A model generated the notes under the pieces. That model ran no database searches. It saw nothing but the letters and a program-made list of their open reading frames with translations, and was not told the DNA's origin. A DNA stretch of 64,000 nt from an uncultured Hyphomicrobiaceae bacterium (lineage in GTDB: Bacteria > Pseudomonadota > Alphaproteobacteria > Rhizobiales > CAMYJA01), in contig CAMYJA010000005.1 in assembly GCA_947258705.1 (NCBI GenBank), positions 1-64,000 of the forward strand, read 5' to 3'. Each line of letters begins with the position of its first letter. The first letter of the stretch is position 1. Position numbers and translations under genes: made by a program. Shown here piece by piece: positions 45,899 through 56,141 of the stretch.

Positions 45899-46372
45899 TC
45901 AACCCATAGTCGGCCGGACAATCATCAGCCAGAATATGGCGAGGGTTCCAATAAAGGCCGGAAATCCAAGCCTGAACCACCATCTCATGCACCGGTGATA
46001 GACTGGTGACAGGGGAAGCCCCTGGTCCAACGCCTTTTGGGCCTCGTCGCGCATGCGCATTTGCAGAAATATGACGGGCAGCCAGCACAGGCCGATGAGA
46101 CCATAAAGGCCGAGACTCGCCAGAATCCAAGGCTCGAAAAAGTCATAGCCTTTGACATAGGCGAGACCGAACCCGGTGATCGGCTGCGCAATCACGGCCG
46201 TCGCCGTAAAAATAAAATCCGCCACAACCACCATTCGTGCGGTCGATGCGATCGTGCCCACATCACCGCCCCGGCCGGCCCAGAACATAAAAAACGCAAT
46301 CCCCGCCCCGGTTCCCAGCAGCACCGACGCCCCTATGAGATGGATGAATTTGAGCAGAAGATCAGCTTCCAT
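45899..46372 (-). CDS. DUF2269 family membrane protein
   Basis: This 157-residue protein has four predicted helices (about 5-27, 48-70, 80-102, 132-152). The FIHLIGASVLLGTGAGIAFFM opening, ITGFGLAYVKGY and GLCWLPVIFLQMRMRD identify DUF2269, whose role is unknown. The start is ATG 46372. Confidence 0.85.
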   Translation of the reverse strand: MEADLLLKFIHLIGASVLLGTGAGIAFFMFWAGRGGDVGTIASTARMVVVADFIFTATAVIAQPITGFGLAYVKGYDFFEPWILASLGLYGLIGLCWLPVIFLQMRMRDEAQKALDQGLPLSPVYHRCMRWWFRLGFPAFIGTLAIFWLMIVRPTMG

Positions 46373-46432
46373 TGGTCGCCCGGACGGCATCCGCCGTCAC
46401 CCGGCCGGGGCTTTTGCGCGGCCGGATCCTGC

Positions 46433-46490
46433 AAAAAATCAACGCGGGCGGCATATGGCTCACTTCGATGGCCGCCTGACCCGCGTTGAT
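46433..46490 (-). terminator. Rho-independent terminator after ssb
   Basis: ATCAACGCGGG (46438-46448) and CCCGCGTTGAT (46480-46490) form a perfect 11-base-pair stem with further inner pairing (CGGC/GCCG). On the minus strand it is followed by TTTTTTGC. It lies 41 bases past the ssb stop. Confidence 0.85.
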
Positions 46491-46530
46491 ATGCGCCTGT
46501 AAATTCCCGGGGTAGTCCCTGGGAAATTTC

Positions 46531-47016
46531 CTAAAATGGAATTTCGTCGTCGAGTTCTTTTTCAAATCCATTGCCATTGGATGAACCGCCCGGTCCGCTC
46601 GCTTTTGGCGGCGATGAATATCCGGACTGGGAACTGTCTTCCATGCTGGCTCCGGCGCCACCGCCCCGGCTGTCCAGCATAGTAAGCGTGCCGCCGAAAC
46701 CCTGAAGAACGACTTCCGTGGAATAGCGGTCATTTCCGCTCTGGTCCTGCCATTTGCGCGTCTGAAGCTGGCCTTCAATATAAACCTTAGAGCCCTTTTT
46801 CAGATATTGCTCGGCAATCCGGCAAAGGCCCTCGCTAAAGATCACAACCGCGTGCCATTCGGTTTTTTCCCGGCGCTCTCCAGATGATTTATCGCGCCAG
46901 CTTTCCGTTGTCGCGACGCGAAGATTGCATACCGGACGCCCGTCCTGCGTATGCCTGATCTCAGGATCGCGGCCGAGATTACCTATCAGTTGGACTTTGT
47001 TCAGTGAACCAGCCAT
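46531..47016 (-). CDS. ssb: Single-stranded DNA-binding protein
   Basis: This 161-residue protein has the OB-fold domain in residues 1-110 ([49 protein letters not shown]). A Gly/Ser-rich linker leads to the protein-interaction tip DDEIPF. It coats ssDNA and recruits repair and replication proteins. A LexA box lies about 200 bases upstream, and SOS control of ssb is known in alphaproteobacteria. Confidence 0.97.
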   Translation of the reverse strand: MAGSLNKVQLIGNLGRDPEIRHTQDGRPVCNLRVATTESWRDKSSGERREKTEWHAVVIFSEGLCRIAEQYLKKGSKVYIEGQLQTRKWQDQSGNDRYSTEVVLQGFGGTLTMLDSRGGGAGASMEDSSQSGYSSPPKASGPGGSSNGNGFEKELDDEIPF

Positions 47017-47419
47017 GCATCAATCCTTTCACGCATAAGTGCTCGAGTAAAATAATCGCCTACGCCCGCACGGGCCCTGAACCGGGCCGTGACCAGCTCG
47101 AAACCTCGCTGGTCATCGCGCTATATGCGATTCGCCTGTTAAGACCATACCGTGTTAATCGGCATTCCGGTCTATGGGCCTTTTCTTGTCCACAATTGTC
47201 TTGGAACAACATTATGTTCACAGTTTGTTCTTTTTATACGCCGCAATACGGGTGAACGCAAGGAAATTCCGCCGATCATCCGCTGATGCTTGATGATAAT
47301 TGTGCCGGACCATAGGGCCGACGGCGTCTCGTGGCCCGCTCTGCGTCATGTGAGCCGCGCGGTCTGGAAAAGCCGCTGATCAGAGGTTTGTGTCGGTCTT
47401 CATGCAGGCCGGCACGGGC
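47017..47419. other. Gap upstream of ssb with LexA box
   Basis: About 400 bases with no credible gene. It contains the LexA box at 47216-47230 and the ssb promoter region. The right part lies after the 3' end of the pentapeptide-repeat gene. Confidence 0.5.
47216..47230. promoter_or_regulatory. LexA box (SOS operator)
   Basis: GTTC-ACAGTTT-GTTC is an exact match to the alphaproteobacterial LexA consensus GTTC-N7-GTTC. It is 200 bases from the ssb start, the only gene it could control in the divergent/upstream sense. GGAACAAC-ATTATGTTC next to it adds a partial inverted half-site. Confidence 0.65.
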
Positions 47420-49519
47420 TCAGGGCTGAGATCCCACAATGCTTTGGACCCGGTTGGACAGGCGCGTCAACAGCTCGCTGTCCACATCCCTTGCGGCCGC
47501 GCAATTGGGATCTCTGAGACGGTTGAGAATAACGGATGCGTTTCCCTTGAACGTCCGGTTGGACGCGCGCGCGGCGACACCCTCCGCGACCGAGCCGTCG
47601 CTCCACTTCGAAGAACACATAAGGCCCGCAAGATAACGCGTCAGACGCGCGCCATAGGCCGAAATCTCCGCCTCGTCGCTTACCGGTTCGGTCGCCGTGG
47701 ACGAAGCTTGTGCGCTCCACCGGGATTTTTCGCCCGATCCGTTCCAGGCCTCGCGCCTATCTGCTTTCATAAGCACCGACAAGGCTGTCTCTATCTGACT
47801 TTTCAGGCCTGGATCCAGATCCGATATCGAATGAACGCGTCGCCCCAGCGCATCGATTTCACTTCCCCGAGGCTGTTCGATTTGAACGCCGGACATATCC
47901 GCGAGATCGAATGCCTCCTCGCCGGGCGGCACGGTCTGCCAGATACGGGCCTTGGATAGATTAACGCCCTTCAGCAGCGTATCGCTCATATCCGTGCCGT
48001 AGAGTATGGCCGAGCTGAGATCGGCGCCGTGGAGCTCCGCGCCGAGGAGATTGGCGCCGTGCAATTGGGCATAGGACATCATAGCGCCCTGAAGTCCGGC
48101 GCCGGACAAATCGGCGCCATGAAGCCGCACGCCGGTCAGTTTCGCGCCCTGCAGCTGCGCCCCGAGAAGATTTGCGCCCATAAGGTCGGCGCCGGCGCTG
48201 AGATCGATCTTCCGCATTTCCGCGCTGAAGAAATTGGCGCCTACAAACAAGGCATAGGTCGCATTGCTGTTTGAAAGATCGGCTTCCTCAAGTTTCGAGC
48301 CCGTGAAATCCGCACCTTGCAATTGGGCGGCATTCAATTTCGCACCGCTGAGATTTGCCGACCTCAACCGCGTACACCTGGCGGCAACACGGTTTTTATC
48401 GAGGCGCAAACGGTCGAGATCGACGCAACCGAGCTGCGCGCCCCTGAGATCCGTTTTCACGAGGCTTGCCTGATTGAGATTAGAGCCCGTCAAGTCCGCC
48501 TGATGCATGTCCGACCGGTCGAGACGGGCATAGCGAAGATCCCTGTCCCTGAGATTGATGCTGGTCTCTCCCTCCGTCACATTCCGGTCGAGCACAAGAT
48601 CGAGATCCTCGACAATAAGATTGCGGTGGAACAGGCCGAACAGCGCCTCTCTGGTTCCCTCCGACGATCCATATATGAACGGCACCGCATAACCGAAATA
48701 GCGCCGATTGTCGGCCCCATCCTTTTGCGCCTCCTTTTTCCCGATTCCGGGCAGGGACCGGCTCATGCGATCGAGAAACTCATCGGGGATCGTCGCCACG
48801 AAAAAGGAAAACAGAATGACCGTGGCGAAAATGGCGAAGGTTACGGTGAAGCTGATTGGGTTGTGGCGCAGGATCCGCCAAAAAGCGCTGAAAAAGGAAA
48901 CGTCCGCGCGCCTGAGAAATATGCCGATAAAGAACAAGAGCGCCACATCGAGGACGAGCACAACACGATGTCCCCAGGTCACGGATTCATCGTGAAACGG
49001 TAAGAACACCATCTGTATGTAGAGGATTAGAAAGACCGGCAGGATGACCAGCGAAAGCGTAATCATCGCATGCAGAAAAAATCCGAACAGCCAGCTTCTC
49101 TGTGGCCCGGCCAGTGCTTGCGTGAAAAAATAGGAATGCAGTTCCAGGCGCAGAGGATGCGTGGGCTTGTTTGAATTCTCGAGGGGCTGCAGCGATTCAT
49201 CGAACGCGATGACTTTACGCGCCAGCATCACATGTTGCACGAGCATTCCGAAATGCGTGAACAACAGCACCAGCGGCGCAAAAGCGAAAAAACGCGCCAG
49301 AACGATATTCACGTCCATGATGGGTAGTTTGATCGGTGAGTTGAGCAGCAGGTCCTGATGCGTGACGCCTGCGACTGCCACCATCAGATAGGCCATTAGT
49401 GCCAGATAAAGAACCCATCCGCTCCGGGAAATGTTACTGGCTGAATTGACCGCTTCCAGCAGACTATAAGGATTGACGGGTAAATCGCGGTCAACACTTT
49501 CCATACTTGCATCACTCAT
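47420..49519 (-). CDS. Membrane protein with pentapeptide-repeat domain
   Basis: This is a 699-residue protein. The N-terminal half (about 35-260) has six or so membrane helices (SGWVLYLALMAYLMVAV, FFAFAPLVLLFTHFGMLV, WLFGFFLHAMITLSLVILPVF, VLVLDVALLFFIGIFL, FTVTFAIFATVILFSFFVA). Residues about 325-540 are A(D/N)LxG-type pentapeptide repeats (LTGSNLNQASLVKTDLRGAQL, LHGADLSGAGLQGAMM), expected to fold as a right-handed quadrilateral beta-helix. Residues 545-699 are a Ser/Ala-rich tail with a DPNCAA segment. The domain order matches 'pentapeptide repeat-containing' membrane proteins of unknown role. ATG 49519 is chosen over TTG 49546. Confidence 0.85.
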   Translation of the reverse strand: MSDASMESVDRDLPVNPYSLLEAVNSASNISRSGWVLYLALMAYLMVAVAGVTHQDLLLNSPIKLPIMDVNIVLARFFAFAPLVLLFTHFGMLVQHVMLARKVIAFDESLQPLENSNKPTHPLRLELHSYFFTQALAGPQRSWLFGFFLHAMITLSLVILPVFLILYIQMVFLPFHDESVTWGHRVVLVLDVALLFFIGIFLRRADVSFFSAFWRILRHNPISFTVTFAIFATVILFSFFVATIPDEFLDRMSRSLPGIGKKEAQKDGADNRRYFGYAVPFIYGSSEGTREALFGLFHRNLIVEDLDLVLDRNVTEGETSINLRDRDLRYARLDRSDMHQADLTGSNLNQASLVKTDLRGAQLGCVDLDRLRLDKNRVAARCTRLRSANLSGAKLNAAQLQGADFTGSKLEEADLSNSNATYALFVGANFFSAEMRKIDLSAGADLMGANLLGAQLQGAKLTGVRLHGADLSGAGLQGAMMSYAQLHGANLLGAELHGADLSSAILYGTDMSDTLLKGVNLSKARIWQTVPPGEEAFDLADMSGVQIEQPRGSEIDALGRRVHSISDLDPGLKSQIETALSVLMKADRREAWNGSGEKSRWSAQASSTATEPVSDEAEISAYGARLTRYLAGLMCSSKWSDGSVAEGVAARASNRTFKGNASVILNRLRDPNCAAARDVDSELLTRLSNRVQSIVGSQP

Positions 49520-49673
49520 ATCGGCACTGCCCCAAAATCCTAACAATAAATCTTTGGCGGAAGACTAGCCTATTTCTTATCAGGTTTTAACCTCAAAAGG
49601 TGAGCGATATCACGACACTGTGGCTATTAGAGCACTTGCCCTGTGCATCGTGACAGGCGATTATGCCGGCCAG

Positions 49674-52580
49674 ATGAGCAAGCTTGAAACAATAGAAATT
49701 CAGGGCGCGCGCGAACACAATCTCAAAAACGTGAATATCAGCTTGCCCCGGGATAAGCTGATCGTTTTCACGGGATTGTCGGGTTCGGGCAAATCCTCCC
49801 TTGCCTTCGACACGATCTACGCCGAAGGCCAGCGTCGGTATGTCGAGAGCCTGAGCGCCTATGCCCGGCAGTTTCTCGAAATGATGCAAAAGCCCGATGT
49901 CGACCAGATCGACGGTCTGTCACCGGCAATTTCGATCGAACAGAAGACCACCTCGCGAAATCCGCGCTCCACGGTCGGCACCGTGACCGAAATATACGAC
50001 TATATGCGTCTTCTGTTTGCGCGCGTCGGCACGCCCTATTCGCCCGCCACCGGGCTTCCCATCGAAAGTCAGACCGTCACCCAGATGGTCGACCGTATCA
50101 TGACACTGGAAAAGGGTGCGCGCCTTTATCTTCTCGCCCCCATCATCCGCGGCCGAAAAGGCGAATACCGCAAGGAGTTCGCCGAATTGCAGAAACGCGG
50201 GTTTCAACGCGTGAAAGTTGACGGTGAATATTACGAATTCCCCGATACTCCCAAGCTCGACAAGAAATACAAACACGACATCGATGTTGTGGTCGACCGC
50301 ATTGTCGTCAGCAAGGACATGGGCAACCGCCTCGCCGACAGCCTGGAGACGGCGCTGGAGCTGGCCGACGGGCTGGCCGTCGCCGAATTTGCGGACAAAA
50401 AAACGAATGGCGATCCGGAGCGCATCATATTTTCCCAGCGCTTCGCCTGCCCCGTATCCGGCTTCACCATCGACGAAATCGAGCCCCGCCTGTTCTCGTT
50501 CAACAATCCCTTCGGCGCCTGCCCGAAATGCGACGGCCTGGGAACGGAACTCAAATTCGAGGCCGATCTCATCGTTCCCGACGAAGATCGTTCCCTTGAC
50601 GGCGGGGCAATTCTGCCCTGGGCCAAAACCGGCGCAAGCTCGCCTTATTACGCCCAGACCCTCAAGGCCATAGCCCGGCATTACAAACAGTCCATACGCA
50701 CGCCCTGGAGAGATCTGCCCGCAAAAGTCAGAAAGGCCATTCTCCATGGCTCGGGCGGGCAGGAAATAAAATTCGTCTATGATGACGGCACCCGCCGTTT
50801 CCAGACAAAAAAGCCATTCGAAGGGGTCATCAACAATATCGAGCGCAGATGGCGCGAAACCGAGTCCTCCTGGGTCCGCGACGAACTCGCGCGATTCCAG
50901 TCCAAGCAGCCTTGCGGAACTTGTCAGGGAAACAGGCTGAAACCCCAGGCCCTTTCCGTAAAAATTGCCGGCCTGCATATTTCCGAAGTCACGAGCATGT
51001 CAATTCGCGAAGCGGGAATATGGTTTGACGGATTGTCCAAAAAACTCACAAGAAAGCAAAAATCCATCGCCAACCGGATACTCAAGGAAATCCGGGAACG
51101 GATCAAATTCCTCAACGACGTCGGCCTAGAATATCTCACGCTTTCCAGGGGGTCGGGATCCCTGTCCGGTGGCGAAAGCCAGCGCATCCGTCTGGCCTCG
51201 CAAATCGGTTCGGGCCTCACCGGCGTGCTCTATGTTCTCGATGAACCATCAATCGGGCTGCATCAGCGCGACAATGCCCGCCTGCTCGAAACCCTGAAAC
51301 ACCTGCGCGATATCGGCAACACGGTGATCGTTGTCGAGCATGACGAAGATGCCATTCTGACGGCCGACCACGTTGTCGACATCGGACCGGGTGCCGGCAT
51401 CCATGGCGGCGCAATAGTCGGCCAGGGCACGCCCGGCGAGGTCAAATCAAATCCCGAAAGTCTCACCGGTCAATATCTGACGGGCGCCATGCAGATCCCC
51501 GTTCCGGCAAAAAGGCGGCCTGCGAAAAAAAACCGCAAGCTCAGCATCACGGGGGCCCGCGAAAACAACCTTAAAAACGTGAATGCCGATATTCCACTCG
51601 GGCTTTTCACATGTGTCACGGGCGTTTCCGGTGGTGGAAAATCCACACTGCTGATCGACACGATCTATAAGGCAGTCGCGCGCCGTCTCAATAAAAGCGC
51701 AACCCACCCCGGTGCCCATGAAACGATCGCCGGGCTCGAGCATCTCGATAAGATCATCGACATCGACCAGTCCCCCATCGGACGCACCCCGCGCTCCAAT
51801 CCTGCGACCTATACGGGTGCCTTCACCCCCATCCGCGAATGGTTCACCAACTTGCCCGAGGCGAGGGCGCGCGGTTACAAACCGGGGCGCTTTTCCTTCA
51901 ATGTAAAAGGCGGGCGCTGCGAAGCCTGCCAGGGCGACGGCGTCCTGAAGATCGAAATGCATTTCCTCCCGGATGTCTACGTCCAGTGCGACCAATGCAA
52001 AGGCAGGCGGTACAACCGCGAAACCCTGGAAATCAAGTTCAAGGGCAAATCAATTTCCGACATTCTCGAAATGACCGTTGAGGAAGGCGCTGACTTTTTC
52101 AAGGCCGTGCCGGCAATCCGCGACAAGCTCGAAACCCTGAAACGTGTCGGCCTGGGCTATATTCATGTCGGTCAACAGGCCAACACCCTTTCGGGAGGCG
52201 AAGCGCAAAGGGTCAAGCTCGCCAAGGAGCTGTCGAAACGCGCGACCGGCCGGACGCTCTATATTCTCGATGAACCGACCACCGGCCTGCATTTCCACGA
52301 CGTCGCAAAGCTTCTCGACGTCCTGCAAAAACTTGTCGATACCGGCAACACGGTGGTCGTGATCGAGCATAATCTGGAAGTCATCAAAACGGCAGACTGG
52401 ATTATCGATCTCGGCCCCGAAGGCGGCGACGGCGGCGGACGCATTATAGCCAAAGGCACCCCGGAGCATGTGGCAAGATCGAAAAAAAGCTACACCGGCA
52501 AATACCTCAAACCCCTTCTGGCCCGGCAAGCGGTCGCAAAACCGAAGCGGCGGGCGCCAAGACGCCAGGCCGCGGAGTGA
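49674..52580 (+). CDS. uvrA: Excinuclease ABC subunit A
   Basis: This is a 968-residue protein. Both ATPase modules are complete: Walker [11 protein letters not shown] (N) and [10 protein letters not shown] (C), signatures [14 protein letters not shown] and [14 protein letters not shown], and Walker [12 protein letters not shown] and [11 protein letters not shown]. Zinc modules are CPVSGF…[15 protein letters not shown] and CEACQGDG…CDQCKG. It recognises bulky DNA lesions with UvrB. ATG 49674 ([14 protein letters not shown]) is the family start; the frame extends to a GTG at 49620. dinB starts 6 bases downstream. No LexA box was found immediately upstream. Confidence 0.98.
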   Translation: MSKLETIEIQGAREHNLKNVNISLPRDKLIVFTGLSGSGKSSLAFDTIYAEGQRRYVESLSAYARQFLEMMQKPDVDQIDGLSPAISIEQKTTSRNPRSTVGTVTEIYDYMRLLFARVGTPYSPATGLPIESQTVTQMVDRIMTLEKGARLYLLAPIIRGRKGEYRKEFAELQKRGFQRVKVDGEYYEFPDTPKLDKKYKHDIDVVVDRIVVSKDMGNRLADSLETALELADGLAVAEFADKKTNGDPERIIFSQRFACPVSGFTIDEIEPRLFSFNNPFGACPKCDGLGTELKFEADLIVPDEDRSLDGGAILPWAKTGASSPYYAQTLKAIARHYKQSIRTPWRDLPAKVRKAILHGSGGQEIKFVYDDGTRRFQTKKPFEGVINNIERRWRETESSWVRDELARFQSKQPCGTCQGNRLKPQALSVKIAGLHISEVTSMSIREAGIWFDGLSKKLTRKQKSIANRILKEIRERIKFLNDVGLEYLTLSRGSGSLSGGESQRIRLASQIGSGLTGVLYVLDEPSIGLHQRDNARLLETLKHLRDIGNTVIVVEHDEDAILTADHVVDIGPGAGIHGGAIVGQGTPGEVKSNPESLTGQYLTGAMQIPVPAKRRPAKKNRKLSITGARENNLKNVNADIPLGLFTCVTGVSGGGKSTLLIDTIYKAVARRLNKSATHPGAHETIAGLEHLDKIIDIDQSPIGRTPRSNPATYTGAFTPIREWFTNLPEARARGYKPGRFSFNVKGGRCEACQGDGVLKIEMHFLPDVYVQCDQCKGRRYNRETLEIKFKGKSISDILEMTVEEGADFFKAVPAIRDKLETLKRVGLGYIHVGQQANTLSGGEAQRVKLAKELSKRATGRTLYILDEPTTGLHFHDVAKLLDVLQKLVDTGNTVVVIEHNLEVIKTADWIIDLGPEGGDGGGRIIAKGTPEHVARSKKSYTGKYLKPLLARQAVAKPKRRAPRRQAAE

Positions 52581-52586
52581 ACCTCC

Positions 52587-53789
52587 ATGCCCCGATCCCC
52601 GACCACTGCAAGGACGGGTAGAGATGCGCCGGTTCTCTGCCGCGACTGCCTTGGCTTGTTCTGGGGCACCGAACATTTCTACACAAACTGCAAATCACGC
52701 AGACTCCTGACCCACCCCGAGCTCGAAACCCTGACCATCGCCCATATCGATTGCGACGCCTTTTATGCCAGCATCGAAAAGCGCGACAATCCGGAAATAC
52801 GCGACAAGCCCCTCATCGTCGGTCATTCAGGCGGTCGCGGCGTCGTCACCACCGCCTGTTACATCGCCCGTCAATACGGCATCCGCTCCGCCATGCCCAT
52901 GTTCAAGGCCCTGGACGCCTGCCCCCATGCCGTCGTCATCACGCCCAATATGGAAAAATACCGCATCGCCAGTCAGGAAATCCGCGCCATATTCTCCCGT
53001 GCCACCGATATCATCGAGCCCGTCTCTCTCGACGAGGCCTATCTCGATTTGAGCCCGGACATTCGCAACGACCTCCGCCCCGTGCCCGTCCTGCTTGCGG
53101 AAATAGCGAAAACCATCGAGATCGAGATCGGCATTACTGTTTCCATCGGTTTGGCGGACAACAAATTTCTCGCAAAGCTCGCCTCCGATCTCGAGAAGCC
53201 GCGCGGCTTCTCCGTCATCGGCAGAGAAGAGGCCATCGATTTTCTCAAACCGCTCTCAGTGCGAAAAATAAACGGCGTCGGCAAAGTGACGGCGGAAAAG
53301 ATGGAACACAGGGGTTTGAAGACCATTGGCGACCTCCAGGCGCTCTCCGAGCATCAACTGGCCACCCAATATGGCAAATTCGGCCATCGCCTTGCGTCCT
53401 ATGTCCGGGGCCATGATCCGCGCAAGGTGACGCCGACCCGCCCGGCCAAAAGTCTCTCCGCCGAAACCACGTTCGCGACCGATATATCGTCGGCGGAAGA
53501 TCTGAAAAAAACCGCATTGCCATTGTGCGAGCGAGTGGCGAAGCGCCTCGAACATGCCGAACTCGCTGGCTCCTGCATCGTCCTCAAATTGAAGACCTCT
53601 GACTTCCAGACCCTGACGCGCAACCATAAACTGGCCAATGCCACCCAGCGCGCGGCAACCATTTACGGCATTATCGAGAAACTGATCGACCGCGAAGCCG
53701 ATGGCCGCAGCTTCCGTCTCATCGGCGCAGGCGTCAGCGATATCGTACCGGGCGTTGAGGCCGATCCGCCGGATCTCTTTGAAAGCTGA
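52587..53789 (+). CDS. dinB: DNA polymerase IV
   Basis: This 400-residue Y-family polymerase has catalytic carboxylates in IAHIDCDAFYASIE and SLDEAYLD. YRIASQEIRAIF, the HhH region NGVGKVTAEKM and the little-finger domain (about 295-385) follow. The N-terminal extension VLCRDCLGLF…C is the cysteine-containing form seen in alphaproteobacterial DinB. It performs error-prone bypass synthesis. The 6-base gap after uvrA indicates one operon for excision repair and bypass. Confidence 0.96.
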   Translation: MPRSPTTARTGRDAPVLCRDCLGLFWGTEHFYTNCKSRRLLTHPELETLTIAHIDCDAFYASIEKRDNPEIRDKPLIVGHSGGRGVVTTACYIARQYGIRSAMPMFKALDACPHAVVITPNMEKYRIASQEIRAIFSRATDIIEPVSLDEAYLDLSPDIRNDLRPVPVLLAEIAKTIEIEIGITVSIGLADNKFLAKLASDLEKPRGFSVIGREEAIDFLKPLSVRKINGVGKVTAEKMEHRGLKTIGDLQALSEHQLATQYGKFGHRLASYVRGHDPRKVTPTRPAKSLSAETTFATDISSAEDLKKTALPLCERVAKRLEHAELAGSCIVLKLKTSDFQTLTRNHKLANATQRAATIYGIIEKLIDREADGRSFRLIGAGVSDIVPGVEADPPDLFES

Positions 53790-53846
53790 GCCATCGGCTC
53801 ATTGAATCAGGCCGAGCTCAGGCACGGTCCGGATTTCCAATGTGGT

Positions 53847-54176
53847 TCAGCGATCGCCGCTGTCGCCACCGGTATATTGAGAGCAAAACTCCTGGATGCG
53901 GGGGTCATGCCCGATAAAGCGGCAGATTTCCTCTTTTCGGTTGGGATTGTGCCGCACCGTATTGGCGGAAACTTTGACGCCGTAACCGCGCGCCACCCGG
54001 GCGATATAAGCGTCCTCGCAATAGGGTGTCAGGATCTGGCCCTGTCCCCTGATCACCTGGTATGGCCCATTGCATCTGATGGCCGCCTGGGCGTCATTGC
54101 CGAATGTACCGCCGGAGAAAGAATGGATAATGCTGAGAAAAGAGGTCAGAACGAGTGCTTTAATGAACGAACGCAT
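53847..54176 (-). CDS. Small exported protein with four cysteines, unknown function
   Basis: This 109-residue protein has a signal peptide (about 1-31, ending AQAA). The mature chain has Cys35, Cys53, Cys85 and Cys98, likely two disulfides, in CNGPYQVI, TPYCEDAYIARVARGYG and ICRFIGHDPRIQEFCSQY. I recall this pattern as a conserved hypothetical in rhizobia-like genomes. It faces dinB (convergent). Confidence 0.75.
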   Translation of the reverse strand: MRSFIKALVLTSFLSIIHSFSGGTFGNDAQAAIRCNGPYQVIRGQGQILTPYCEDAYIARVARGYGVKVSANTVRHNPNRKEEICRFIGHDPRIQEFCSQYTGGDSGDR

Positions 54177-54278
54177 GGCATGAACTCCTTCATTTTCTGA
54201 TGATAATTACCATTCATTATCCGTAGTTTAAGGCAAAATGCCAGTCACATATAAGACATTTGAACAAAGAGGCGCCGC

Positions 54279-54833
54279 TCAGAACAACGGTTCCTCGTAT
54301 TTCAGCGCGCCGTCGATCATCAATCCCTTGATTGCGGCCTCGCCGGCCCCGCTAATGGCGGCAAGCACGGAAAAATTGTTCTTCCCGACCATGCGCTCGA
54401 GACGCTTGCCCTCGCCTTCAGGGACATAATAGCGCTCGAGCCCGTACCTCACCGACAGCTTCTTGCCGGCATAGGTGACTCTGCCGCGTATGACCAACTC
54501 ATCCGCCTTTAAGGTTCCGGGCCGGTTCTTTCCGACTGAGATCACTTCGGGATGCGCGCGGCCCTTGGCGCGAAGCGTCACATAGACCTCGTCGTTCCGC
54601 TCAAAACGTGCCCCCTCCGCCCATAACGTTTGATCAATGGACGAGATTTTGTAGCGCAGCCGCACATAATCGCCCCTGAACAGGCTGCGCGGATCGACGG
54701 GCACCGTCTCGAGCACGATTTCGCGTCCCGAGGACAAAAGAGCCACGCGGTCACCGACCATCCAGACCAGCGCCGCCGTCTGCGTCACAGCGAGGATGAG
54801 CAGCGCATACCAGTATTTCCTGAAAGGGCACAT
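54279..54833 (-). CDS. GDYXXLXY domain protein
   Basis: This 184-residue protein has a membrane helix (about 8-28) followed by PVDPRSLFRGDYVRLRYKIS, the eponymous GDYxxLxY motif, and a beta-rich domain. The ATG overlaps the DUF2157 stop as TGATG. The pair is a well-known module; the role is unknown, possibly envelope-related. Confidence 0.9.
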   Translation of the reverse strand: MCPFRKYWYALLILAVTQTAALVWMVGDRVALLSSGREIVLETVPVDPRSLFRGDYVRLRYKISSIDQTLWAEGARFERNDEVYVTLRAKGRAHPEVISVGKNRPGTLKADELVIRGRVTYAGKKLSVRYGLERYYVPEGEGKRLERMVGKNNFSVLAAISGAGEAAIKGLMIDGALKYEEPLF

Positions 54834-55987
54834 CAGATGTCTCCTCCCGCCTCACCGGCTTGCGTTTGACGCAGCTTCCAGGCGAAATATGCAAGCCCTG
54901 AAACGATCAAACCCGCAATAAGAAAGAACAACGACGTGTCGAGCAGTGTTCCCAGCGTCTTGAAATAGAGCGTGAGCAATTCGATCGAAAATCCTCCATA
55001 GCCCAGCCACAGCACCGCATTGTCGCCCCGGCGCCAGCCATAAAAAATCGCAGCCAGGATCGCGCCAAGAGTCAACGTAGCCAACAGAACGAGCTTGCCA
55101 AGGGATGTTTCATCCTCAAGCTGCCAGCCCAGAACACCGATAAAGGCTATGATCATGCCATAGCAGAAAAAGGCGTGAGCAAATCCCGTTGCGCGGTCGA
55201 TCCAAGCCTCTGCCAGATAGGCCGTGGCCATGACCGCAAGCCCCACTGCGGTGATGATTTCAAACGCGTTATCAATGCGCAAATTGATAATTTGTACAAA
55301 CAGCCAGACAATAATCGCGGCCATCAGCAAATGCAGTGCCGGCCGCCAGTCAAGCCGCTGCGCCAGCAGTACCAGACCGACCCAAACCGGCAGAAAAACC
55401 AGATGCCACTCCTGCGTCAATGCCGATTCCCAGCCACTCCAAAGCGTAAACAATATGATCGCCAGCGCCAGTGCCGATTTCGAGCCGAGCAGAAGCGCCG
55501 CGAGCGCCGCACCGGCCGCCCAAATAAGCACCGCATCGGGCGGATTGCCCTCCATGTGGTACATCTGGGCAATGAGCATGATACTGGCGCCAAATATGCC
55601 GAGCCCGAGCAGGACGGCGGCATCGGAAAAAAAAGTCATTTTGCGCTCGTTCAATTGCCACGCCAGGCCATAGCTGCCCCAAAGCGCGAGGAACAGGAGC
55701 ATAAGCCGAGCAAGTTTCGACATATCCTGCCAATTGGCCGCGACGAAACTTATGGCGGCAAAAGAAAGAAGGACGGCCGCCAGTATCGCCAGGATCGGCG
55801 CCAGTCCAAGCCCCAGCCCGCTCTCATCGACTTCATCGAGGATCGCCCGCGCATGATCCCGCTCAACCCAGCCCCGCTCGTGCCAACGGTCGAGATCGCG
55901 CGCAAGCCTTTTTCTATATCCGAACATTCCTAACTCCGCTCGCTCGCCGGCCCCATTTGTGACAATACCGGAAATTTCGTTCATCAT
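54833..55987 (-). CDS. DUF2157 family membrane protein
   Basis: This 384-residue protein has an N-terminal cytosolic segment (RLARDLDRWHERGWVERDHARAILDEV) typical of DUF2157, followed by about 10-11 membrane helices. The start could be ATG 55987 or 55984. It is coupled to the GDYXXLXY gene. Confidence 0.9.
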   Translation of the reverse strand: MMNEISGIVTNGAGERAELGMFGYRKRLARDLDRWHERGWVERDHARAILDEVDESGLGLGLAPILAILAAVLLSFAAISFVAANWQDMSKLARLMLLFLALWGSYGLAWQLNERKMTFFSDAAVLLGLGIFGASIMLIAQMYHMEGNPPDAVLIWAAGAALAALLLGSKSALALAIILFTLWSGWESALTQEWHLVFLPVWVGLVLLAQRLDWRPALHLLMAAIIVWLFVQIINLRIDNAFEIITAVGLAVMATAYLAEAWIDRATGFAHAFFCYGMIIAFIGVLGWQLEDETSLGKLVLLATLTLGAILAAIFYGWRRGDNAVLWLGYGGFSIELLTLYFKTLGTLLDTSLFFLIAGLIVSGLAYFAWKLRQTQAGEAGGDI

Positions 55988-56141
55988 CGGGCCGTCACGA
56001 AAGACCCGTCAAAAATGAATATGTCAGATTTTTCTGCTAAACAATCAGATAACCCAAATCAGTCGAAACGCAGCATAAATCATTACAACCCCGTTCCCGG
56101 GCAAATGCAATTGCATCGCCCGCACGAAGCATAAATCAGCC

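Noticed and set aside
49920..50978. Long antisense frame inside uvrA
   Set aside because: It is a shadow frame of a well-supported gene.
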